The notes beneath the pieces were generated by a model. The model did not search any database and was not told where the DNA came from. It saw only the letters and a program-made list of their open reading frames with translations. Below, in pieces: positions 1 through 5,144 of a stretch of DNA of 6,049 nt. The DNA is taken from the NCBI GenBank assembly GCA_030642885.1, contig DAOWMX010000143.1, forward strand, positions 1 to 6,049. The letters are read 5' to 3'. Each line of letters opens with the position of its first letter. Within the stretch, counting starts at the first letter, position 1. Made by a program: the position numbers and the translations under genes. Origin of the DNA: Anaerolineales bacterium (GTDB lineage: Bacteria; Chloroflexota; Anaerolineae; Anaerolineales; E44-bin32).

Positions 1-604
1 ATCGGTGCGCAAGCGCTCGCTGGTGCAGCCAGAGGCTAAGCCACCCCAGGGAGAAAACACACAAACCTAAGAGGGTGAAGAAGAAAAATTGGATCTCGAG
101 TGAATTTGAGGAGAGGATCGGAGAGGGAGGGTGCATTACCTGCTCCGTCCGTGCCAGACTGAACCAGAGCGCGGCGAAGTATCCCATGTTGATTAAGCTG
201 GTGTAGCGGGGCTTCTTCAAGATCAAGATGGCGAGTTGAAGCAAGATGCCGATGACGGCAAAATCTATGGCGAAACGGAAGCGTGGTTCGGTGAGGTAAA
301 GACCATTCCAATTTGCCTGCATTGTCCATAGACTGAGCGGCAAGTAGGTGATCCAGAAAAAAAGCCCAGCCTGCCCTAACGCTCTCGACCAGGTGTGCAG
401 CGATTGGATTGAGAGGAACCAGCCCATGAGACCTGCTGCCGCAGCTGCGCCGAAAGCGATGAGCGCCGTCCAAACCCATGTACCGTGAATGTATACAAGT
501 CGAACGTTGGTTCCTAAGGAACGTTCGGCAGGACCGAAAAACGAAGCGATGGCGATGACGATAAGGGTGAGTAGGAACAGCCTGAGTGATGGTAATCTGT
601 GCAT
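1..604 (-). CDS. CcmC/CcsA-like multi-pass membrane protein, partial (C-terminus cut by window edge)
   Basis: Reading the minus strand from the ATG at 604 gives 201 codons with no stop, running off the left edge. The product is very hydrophobic, with about six membrane segments near residues 9-23, 43-63, 80-95, 112-129, 138-151 and 172-193. His40 (VYIHG) lies between helices 1 and 2, a Trp-rich stretch ending in EPR (W99 to R108) lies between helices 3 and 4, and His158 (VMHPP) lies between helices 5 and 6. CcmC is a six-helix protein with haem-ligand histidines in its first and third outside loops and a WWD-type Trp-rich motif in the second, so the layout matches. The strict WGxxWxWD signature is absent, so a role in haem handling or cytochrome c maturation is inference. 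An in-frame stop at 617-619 makes the ATG at 604 the earliest start. No Shine-Dalgarno sequence precedes it. It lies downstream of hutU on the same strand, with a 121-base gap. A reading frame on the same strand inside this region (36-479) is a shadow. Confidence 0.75.
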   Translation of the reverse strand, partial: MHRLPSLRLFLLTLIVIAIASFFGPAERSLGTNVRLVYIHGTWVWTALIAFGAAAAAGLMGWFLSIQSLHTWSRALGQAGLFFWITYLPLSLWTMQANWNGLYLTEPRFRFAIDFAVIGILLQLAILILKKPRYTSLINMGYFAALWFSLARTEQVMHPPSPILSSNSLEIQFFFFTLLGLCVFSLGWLSLWLHQRALAHR

Positions 605-613
605 AGGATGGGT

Positions 614-619
614 ATTTTA
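614..619 (-). promoter_or_regulatory. Candidate -10 element for a leaderless or near-leaderless transcript of the membrane-protein gene
   Basis: On the minus strand TAAAAT (619 to 614) lies 9 bases before the ATG at 604. Initiation 6 to 8 bases after this hexamer would begin at, or 1 to 3 bases before, the A of the ATG. That fits the lack of a ribosome binding site. No good -35 hexamer is visible at 16-18 bases, so this is only a suggestion. Confidence 0.25.
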
Positions 620-725
620 CACGGAAGTCACGATGGGATGGAAAAAACTGTCAGCGATGCAGAAAGCAAGAGCTGCTGCGATTGGCTTGATTTCATCGTC
701 GGGTCTGATGGGCCATTCTCCGTGT

Positions 726-2378
726 CTATTTAAGCATCGGCATCTTCAGTTGATGATGTCGAGCGGCTGCAATCGCCTCCTCATAGCCGGCATCAGCATG
801 GCGGACGATTCCGGTACCTGGGTCGGTTGTCAGCACACGTTCAATCCTTGCCGCAGCTTCCGGTGTTCCATCAGCGACGATTACCTGCCCGGCGTGTTGG
901 CTATAGCCTATGCCGACGCCGCCTCCGTGATGGAACGAAACCCAGGTTGCACCACCTATGGCGTTAAGCATGGCGTTCAACAGCGGCCAATCGCTGACGG
1001 CATCCGTTCCATCGAGCATCCCTTCAGTCTCTCGATTGGGTGAAGCAACCGAGCCTGCATCAAGGTGGTCACGACCGATAACGATCGGCGCCTTCAACTC
1101 GCCGCTGGCGACCATCTCGTTGAAGCGTAAACCTGCCTTCACCCTTTCTCCGTAGCCCAACCAGCAGATGCGCGCTGGCAATCCCTGGAATTGGATCTGC
1201 TCGCCCGCCATTTTTATCCAGCGAAGCAGGTGTTCATCGTCCGGGAAGAGTTCGGTGATGGCTTCGTCTGTGCGGTATATATCCTCCGGATCGCCGGAGA
1301 GCGCCACCCATCGAAAAGGACCTTTGCCAAGGCAGAAGAGGGGCCGAACGTAAGCTGGAACAAAGCCAGGGAAGTCGAAAGCATCCTGCACTCCATAGTC
1401 GAAGGCGCGTTGGCGCAGGTTGTTGCCATAGTCGAAGACCTCCGCACCACTCCTTTGGAAGGCAAGCATGGCTTCGATATGGCGAGCCATGGATGCCATG
1501 GATAGACGGGCGTATTCTTCGCGATCGTTCTCGCGCAGCTGATTGGCGTCCTCGAGTGTCAATCCGTGAGGGACATAGTCGTAGACGTCATGAGCAGGTG
1601 TTTGATCGGTTACGACGTCCGGCGTGATGCCACGCTGTACGAGTTCGGGATAGACGTCGGCCGCGTTTCCAATGAGGCCGATCGACCGGGGTTCATTGTC
1701 CTTAATCGCCTCTTCGACAAGTGTCATCGCCTCCTCAAGTTCATTCACAACATATTCCACATACCCGTGTTCAAGACGGCGCATTGCTCGCTCCGGATCG
1801 ACCTCGACGATCAGGCCAACACCATCATTCATTGTGATCGCCAGGGGTTGGGCACCGCCCATTCCACCTAAGCCTGCGGTGAGGACGAATTTGCCGCGTA
1901 AGGAAGGCCAACCGTTCAGGCGCGCCAGGGATCCAAGCGTCTCGTAGGTCCCTTGGAGAATGCCCTGTGTTCCAATGTATATCCAGGAGCCGGCGGTCAT
2001 CTGGCCGTACATGATCAAACCCTTCGCGGCCAGTTCGTCGAAGTGCTCCTGTGTAGCCCAGTGAGGTACGAGGTTCGAGTTGGCGATTAGTACGCGTGGA
2101 GCATCGGTATGGGTCGTGAAAACTGCGACCGGCTTGCCGGATTGCACGAGCAGGGTTTCATCATCTTCAAGCTGCTTGAGCGATTCAAGGATTGCATCGA
2201 AGGAATCCCAATCGCGAGCTGCCTGCCCTCGCCCTCCGTAGACGATTAGTTCATCGGGTTTCTCTGCGACCTCGGGATCCAAATTGTTTTGGATCATACG
2301 GTAAGCAGCTTCTGTGAGCCAAGATTTGCAGGTGAGTTCTGTGCCACGCGGTGCACGAACCAATCGCGGTTGAGACAT
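726..2378 (-). CDS. hutU: Urocanate hydratase (urocanase)
   Basis: Cytosolic NAD+-dependent enzyme that converts urocanate to 4-imidazolone-5-propionate, the second step of histidine breakdown. The 550 residues match the usual length of about 555. Family hallmarks are all visible: YGGRGQAARDW (47-57), the glycine-rich NAD-binding stretch TAGLGGMGGAQP (167-178), GKGPFRWVALSG (351-362), the catalytic cysteine Cys405 in ARICWLGYGER (equivalent to Cys410 of the Pseudomonas putida enzyme), and HHGGGVGIGYSQHAG (483-497). The protein appears complete, with no frameshift or lost key residue. An ATG 12 bases further upstream (2390) is in frame, but its codons form the GGAGG ribosome binding site at 2384-2388, five bases before the ATG at 2378, so 2378 is the better start. 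The gene follows a nitroreductase on the same strand after a 114-base gap with no evident terminator. Other hut genes are not present in the window, so histidine ammonia-lyase and imidazolonepropionase must be encoded elsewhere if the pathway is complete. Confidence 0.97.
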   Translation of the reverse strand: MSQPRLVRAPRGTELTCKSWLTEAAYRMIQNNLDPEVAEKPDELIVYGGRGQAARDWDSFDAILESLKQLEDDETLLVQSGKPVAVFTTHTDAPRVLIANSNLVPHWATQEHFDELAAKGLIMYGQMTAGSWIYIGTQGILQGTYETLGSLARLNGWPSLRGKFVLTAGLGGMGGAQPLAITMNDGVGLIVEVDPERAMRRLEHGYVEYVVNELEEAMTLVEEAIKDNEPRSIGLIGNAADVYPELVQRGITPDVVTDQTPAHDVYDYVPHGLTLEDANQLRENDREEYARLSMASMARHIEAMLAFQRSGAEVFDYGNNLRQRAFDYGVQDAFDFPGFVPAYVRPLFCLGKGPFRWVALSGDPEDIYRTDEAITELFPDDEHLLRWIKMAGEQIQFQGLPARICWLGYGERVKAGLRFNEMVASGELKAPIVIGRDHLDAGSVASPNRETEGMLDGTDAVSDWPLLNAMLNAIGGATWVSFHHGGGVGIGYSQHAGQVIVADGTPEAAARIERVLTTDPGTGIVRHADAGYEEAIAAARHHQLKMPMLK

Positions 2379-2383
2379 ATGCG

Positions 2384-2388
2384 CCTCC
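2384..2388 (-). promoter_or_regulatory. Ribosome binding site deciding the hutU start
   Basis: GGAGG on the minus strand lies five bases before the ATG at 2378. It overlaps the competing in-frame ATG at 2390, which therefore probably is not used and has no comparable site of its own. Confidence 0.75.
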
Positions 2389-2421
2389 ATTTTTATGAGT
2401 TCAAATTCCGTTAGTCTTAAG

Positions 2422-2438
2422 CTTGTTCCTGGTTCAAG
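2422..2438. promoter_or_regulatory. 17-bp interrupted palindrome upstream of hutU, candidate operator
   Basis: The plus strand reads CTTGTTCCTGGTTCAAG. CTTG and CAAG pair as outer arms and CC/GG as inner arms around a central T at 2430, with a two-base mismatch in each half. It lies 44 bases upstream of the hutU start at 2378. The outer CTTG...CAAG arms recall operators of the GntR/HutC type, but the spacing is wider than the HutC site I know, so the identity of any binding protein is open. No convincing -35/-10 pair could be fixed for hutU itself. Confidence 0.35.
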
Positions 2439-2492
2439 AATTTGTTAGGTGTATTCGGGATGAGAAGTGTTTCATTTTAGATGGTAAATAAA

Positions 2493-3035
2493 TTAGCTCT
2501 CCTGTATTTCATGGAAGTCGTCACTCCAACGTTCCAGGCGGGTGATATCTCCGTAGCTCTTTCGCCCCCCAGCTTTAGGTTTTTCGGTGATTTGTTCAGG
2601 GTGGGCGGGATAGCCAAAGGAAAGCGAGACATGGAGATGCCAGTCCTCTGGAAATCCGAGGAGTGCCCTGGCTGCTTCAGGTTGATAAATTGTTGCTGGG
2701 CATGATCCTACACCGAGCTCCCATGCGGCGAGCTGCATATAGGCAGCCGCCTGCCCTGCATCGAATAGGATGGACCAGCGTCGGTTTGGATCCGGTGTGA
2801 CGATTGCGATACCCAGAGCAGCTCCTGCCAGGTGTCCGGCATAGGTGCCTAATTCAGATAGTTTTGTGAGGGTCTCTCGATCGCGAATGACGATGAAGTG
2901 CCAGGGTTGTCTGTTCTTCGCCGATTGTGCTCTGCGTCCAGCGTCGACGATTTTGCGCACGACATCTTCAGGAAGAGGCTCGTCGCTGAACTTGCGAATG
3001 GCGCGCTTGGTGCGGATTGCATCCTGGACGTTCAT
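2493..3035 (-). CDS. Nitroreductase-family FMN oxidoreductase
   Basis: Soluble flavoenzyme of the nitroreductase superfamily, which uses FMN and NAD(P)H to reduce nitro compounds, quinones or other acceptors. The physiological substrate cannot be told from sequence. The 180 residues match the compact single-domain forms. FMN-contact regions are visible: RAIRKF (11-16), SAKNRQPWHF (38-47, the usual PSxxNxQPW region), the central helix DAGQAAAYMQLAAWELGVG (92-110), the GYP turn (141-143) and the C-terminal GRKSYGDITRLERW (157-170). A TTG 12 bases further upstream is in frame, but it overlaps the GGAGG site at 3041-3045, which is five bases from the ATG at 3035, so the ATG is preferred. It has its own TATAAT promoter, lies 160 bases downstream of the Rrf2 regulator gene and precedes hutU on the same strand. 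It may be controlled by that regulator, but this is inference. Confidence 0.9.
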   Translation of the reverse strand: MNVQDAIRTKRAIRKFSDEPLPEDVVRKIVDAGRRAQSAKNRQPWHFIVIRDRETLTKLSELGTYAGHLAGAALGIAIVTPDPNRRWSILFDAGQAAAYMQLAAWELGVGSCPATIYQPEAARALLGFPEDWHLHVSLSFGYPAHPEQITEKPKAGGRKSYGDITRLERWSDDFHEIQES

Positions 3036-3040
3036 ACCGT

Positions 3041-3045
3041 CCTCC
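3041..3045 (-). promoter_or_regulatory. Ribosome binding site deciding the nitroreductase start
   Basis: GGAGG on the minus strand lies five bases before the ATG at 3035. The longer frame beginning at TTG 3047 would place this site inside the coding sequence, so that longer start is unlikely. Confidence 0.75.
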
Positions 3046-3062
3046 AAGAAATAACATATCTA

Positions 3063-3092
3063 ATTATACGGCTCAATCGGACGGCCATCCAA
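3063..3092 (-). promoter_or_regulatory. Sigma-70-type promoter for the nitroreductase gene
   Basis: A perfect -10 hexamer TATAAT lies at 3068-3063 on the minus strand. TTGGAT (3092-3087) lies 18 bases upstream as a weak -35 that keeps the conserved TTG. Transcription would start near 3056 and give a leader of about 20 bases carrying the GGAGG site. Confidence 0.6.
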
Positions 3093-3109
3093 ATCCTGGT
3101 AATTCATAA

Positions 3110-3134
3110 GACCCGACGCTTTGTGCGCCGGGTC
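3110..3134 (-). terminator. GC-rich hairpin, candidate weak terminator after the Rrf2 gene
   Basis: Arms 3110-3119 (GACCCGACGC) and 3125-3134 (GCGCCGGGTC) form a 10-bp stem around a five-base loop. The single imperfect position (3116/3128) is an A-C mismatch in plus-strand RNA but a G-U wobble in minus-strand RNA, so the full stem forms only in the leftward transcript. The following minus-strand sequence (TTATGAATT) is only moderately T-rich, so termination may be partial. It lies just upstream of the nitroreductase promoter, which suits a boundary between two transcription units. Confidence 0.5.
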
Positions 3135-3167
3135 ATCAGAGTTATTCACGAATGTAGATGCTAATAT

Positions 3168-3188
3168 CCTGCAGTTTTATTTTGCAGG
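3168..3188 (-). other. Small hairpin just after the Rrf2 stop codon
   Basis: CCTGCA (3168-3173) and TGCAGG (3183-3188) pair perfectly around an A/T-only nine-base loop, apart from one G/C base. On the minus strand it begins about 8 bases after the regulator's stop codon. It has no T tract and the stem is short. It could protect the mRNA 3' end or be chance. Confidence 0.3.
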
Positions 3189-3195
3189 GTTCCAC

Positions 3196-3597
3196 TCATT
3201 GAGGGGTCAGGGAGGCGAAGGTGGTGCCGCTGAGCGTCTTAACCAGCGTTTCCTGCGCGTTGCACCATACGCTCTGGACCGGACAATTATCGCCGAAAAC
3301 GCATGCGTTTGCATCGAAGACACACTCGTTCAGCATGATCGGACCATCGATGGCTTCGACCACTTCAAGCAGTGAGATTTCATCTGAGGCGCGAGCCAGG
3401 GATACGCCCCCGCGCGCGCCGCGCGAAGTCTGGACAACTCCGGCGATGGATAACTGCGAGATGATCTTCGCCAGGAATGAAGGCGGGATGTGCTGGTTCA
3501 GAGCGATTTCGCTCGTTGGCGCCCGTCGTCCGTTATCCAGACCCGACAGGTAAAGCACCGCACGGACAGCATAGTCCGCCTGACGTGTAATCTGCAT
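3196..3597 (-). CDS. Rrf2-family transcriptional regulator with probable Fe-S cluster (IscR/NsrR-like)
   Basis: Dimeric winged-helix DNA-binding regulator of the Rrf2 family, 133 residues, a normal length for it. The N-terminus ITRQADYAVRAVLYLS and the recognition-helix and wing region from PPSFLAKIISQLSIAGVV (38-55) to SRGARGGVSLAR (58-69) are typical. Cys92, Cys99 and Cys105 (Cys-x6-Cys-x5-Cys) match the three cluster ligands of IscR and NsrR, and Asp8 is at the position of the fourth ligand in Streptomyces NsrR. A further Cys112 follows. These points support an iron-sulphur sensor of NO, redox state or cluster supply, but the exact signal cannot be read from sequence. A GGAGG site at 3605-3609 lies seven bases before the ATG. 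It is transcribed divergently from ugd, and its leader contains an imperfect palindrome suited to autoregulation. The nitroreductase gene downstream is a possible target. No isc or suf genes are visible. Confidence 0.93.
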   Translation of the reverse strand: MQITRQADYAVRAVLYLSGLDNGRRAPTSEIALNQHIPPSFLAKIISQLSIAGVVQTSRGARGGVSLARASDEISLLEVVEAIDGPIMLNECVFDANACVFGDNCPVQSVWCNAQETLVKTLSGTTFASLTPQ

Positions 3598-3623
3598 TCC
3601 AAATCCTCCAATTCGACCTAGAT

Positions 3624-3646
3624 ACTCTAACCATCAGGGTAGGAGT
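3624..3646. promoter_or_regulatory. Imperfect palindrome in the Rrf2 leader, candidate autoregulatory operator
   Basis: Arms ACTCTAACCAT (3624-3634) and AGGGTAGGAGT (3636-3646) are inverted around a central C at 3635, with 8 of 11 positions paired. The left edge reads ATAC, as in IscR type-1 half sites, but the rest fits that consensus only partly. It lies 27 bases from the start of the Rrf2 gene and downstream of its candidate promoters, so bound protein would block transcription. Confidence 0.4.
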
Positions 3647-3676
3647 TGTCTAGTTAATAGAGTGTACGCTGTGGGT

Positions 3677-3706
3677 TCTATAAGGGACAAGTGAATAGTG
3701 TCACAA
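3677..3706 (-). promoter_or_regulatory. Candidate promoter for the Rrf2 regulator gene
   Basis: On the minus strand TTGTGA (3706-3701) and TATAGA (3682-3677) are separated by 18 bases, giving a start near 3670 and a leader of about 70 bases that includes the palindrome. A second possible pair on the same strand is TTGTCC (3690-3685) and TACACT (3666-3661), also with 18-base spacing, which would start transcription close to the palindrome. I cannot choose between them from sequence. Confidence 0.4.
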
Positions 3707-3737
3707 GGCCTACATGACCTTTTACGATAGGATATGG

Positions 3738-3765
3738 TTGCTTTGAAAACCAGCCATGGTATGAT
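3738..3765 (+). promoter_or_regulatory. Extended -10 promoter for ugd
   Basis: TATGAT (3760-3765) is preceded directly by TGG, forming an extended -10 element. TTGCTT (3738-3743) lies 16 bases upstream as a partial -35. Transcription would begin near 3772, about 42 bases before the ATG. Confidence 0.5.
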
Positions 3766-3813
3766 TGCGCAAACACGTAATTTTACTGAGAATTTTCAAT
3801 AAGGGAGTACTTA

Positions 3814-5136
3814 ATGAAGCATATCGCTGTTGTGGGCGTTGGATATGTAGGCCTGGTCAGCGCCGCTGGTTTTGCTGACCTCGGCAATCGTGTGATCGCC
3901 CTTGACATCAATGAAGAGCGGATTAAGGGTCTCAAAAAAGGCATTATGCCAATCTACGAGCCCGGACTGGATGAGCTCGTCGAACGCAATGTCGCTTCAG
4001 AGCGATTGTCCTTTACTACGTCCTATCCAGAAGCAATTAAAGGGGCGGATTTTGTCTTTATAGCCGTCGGAACGCCATCCGGCGTCGATGGCGAAGCGGA
4101 TTTGAAATATGTTAAGTCGGCTGCAGAATCCGTCGCACAAGTGATGGATGGCCCCCTGATTGTGGTCAATAAATCAACCGTGCCTGTCGGGACGGGCGAC
4201 TGGATTGCGGAGATCATCCGCACCAGCCAACCCAAACCCATTCCATTCGCAGTTGTATCTTGCCCTGAGTTCCTGCGAGAAGGGTCAGCGATACTCGATT
4301 TCATGAATCCGGCGCGCACAGTGCTCGGATCCCAGGATTATGAAGCTGCCGACAAAGTCGCCCAGCTGCACCTGCCTCTGCGGGCGCCGATTATGATCAC
4401 CAACTTGCGTACGGCAGAGATGGTCAAGTACGCGTCGAACGCATTCTTGGCCACGCGCATCTCATTCATCAATGAAATCGCAAATATCTGCGAGGAATTA
4501 GGCGCTGATGTCAAAGAGGTAAGCACCGGCATGGGTTATGATGCCCGCATTGGTCCCTACTTCCTGGATGCCGGTCTTGGGTATGGCGGATCTTGTTTTC
4601 CAAAAGATGTGAAGGCTCTTGCGCATATGGCGCATGAGAAGGGCCGGCACCCGCAGCTCCTTCAAGCCGTCATGGATATCAACGATGATCGGCGACGATT
4701 GATCGTCGAAAAAATCCGAGAAGGTGTGGGTGATTTCGAAGGGAAAGTCATCGGAGTCTTAGGGCTGACGTTCAAACCCAATACAGACGACCTCCGCGAC
4801 GCTCCGGCGCTCGATATTGCTGAGCGGTTACTCAAAGATGGTGCTACGGTTCGCGCTTACGACCCGGTGGGAATGCCCGGCGCCGCTAAACTCATGCCCG
4901 CGATTGAAATGGCGGAGGACGCCTACGCTCTGGCAGAAGGCGCCGACGCGCTGGTTATCTGCACTGAGTGGAATGAATTCAAACAGCTAGATCTTCAACG
5001 GATTAAAGGCCTTCTGCGCAATCCAATTCTCATCGATGGCCGAAATATTTATGAACCTCTTTATATGGCGGAGCTCGGGTTCACCTATCTAGCTATGGGT
5101 CGAGGGTATAACGACGGCAACCCAACGAATGGTTGA
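3814..5136 (+). CDS. ugd: UDP-glucose 6-dehydrogenase
   Basis: Cytosolic enzyme that oxidises UDP-glucose to UDP-glucuronate in two NAD+-dependent steps, supplying precursor for exopolysaccharide, capsule or cell-surface glycans. The 440 residues are normal for bacterial forms. The N-terminal Rossmann domain has GVGYVGL (8-14) and an acidic Asp31 at the end of the second strand, followed by YEPGLDEL (48-55), VGTPSG (85-90) and STVPVGT (121-127). Catalytic features are intact: Glu152 in PEFLREG, Lys205 in EMVKYASNA, and the thiolate Cys261 with Lys264 and Asp265 in GYGGSCFPKD. The C-terminal UDP-binding domain carries LTFKPNTDDLRDAP (318-331) and IDGRN (407-411). The start is supported by AAGGGAG at 3801-3807, six bases before the ATG. 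It is transcribed divergently from the Rrf2 gene and followed after 8 bases by an M16 peptidase gene, probably in one transcript. No glycosyltransferase or other sugar-nucleotide gene is visible beside it. Confidence 0.97.
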   Translation: MKHIAVVGVGYVGLVSAAGFADLGNRVIALDINEERIKGLKKGIMPIYEPGLDELVERNVASERLSFTTSYPEAIKGADFVFIAVGTPSGVDGEADLKYVKSAAESVAQVMDGPLIVVNKSTVPVGTGDWIAEIIRTSQPKPIPFAVVSCPEFLREGSAILDFMNPARTVLGSQDYEAADKVAQLHLPLRAPIMITNLRTAEMVKYASNAFLATRISFINEIANICEELGADVKEVSTGMGYDARIGPYFLDAGLGYGGSCFPKDVKALAHMAHEKGRHPQLLQAVMDINDDRRRLIVEKIREGVGDFEGKVIGVLGLTFKPNTDDLRDAPALDIAERLLKDGATVRAYDPVGMPGAAKLMPAIEMAEDAYALAEGADALVICTEWNEFKQLDLQRIKGLLRNPILIDGRNIYEPLYMAELGFTYLAMGRGYNDGNPTNG

Positions 5137-5144
5137 ACTCTCCT

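Noticed and set aside
36..479. 147-residue minus-strand reading frame
   Set aside because: It overlaps the membrane-protein frame on the same strand out of register. Its translation is rich in His, Arg and Pro with no coherent domain, while the other frame gives clear membrane helices.
642..647. Run of six T on the minus strand downstream of hutU, a possible terminator
   Set aside because: No stable hairpin ends directly before the run. The nearby CAG/CTG-type complementarities are only three or four bases.
620..740. Stop-free minus-strand stretch between hutU and the membrane-protein gene, including a 22-codon ATG frame and a hydrophobic-looking second frame
   Set aside because: The ATG frame is very short, with no ribosome binding site. 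The other frame has no start codon of its own and overlaps the end of hutU. No family is recognisable, and chance is sufficient.
489..1043. 184-residue plus-strand reading frame
   Set aside because: Mostly antisense to the strongly supported hutU and partly to the membrane-protein gene. It has no recognisable motif and no good ribosome binding site.
1566..1947. Two overlapping plus-strand reading frames of about 90-100 residues
   Set aside because: Both are antisense shadows of hutU, whose conserved residues fix the coding strand here.
2392..2420. TTAAGA-N17-CATAAA as a hutU promoter
   Set aside because: Each hexamer matches 4 of 6 bases, but the predicted start would fall inside the GGAGG site and remove it, so I did not list it as a promoter.
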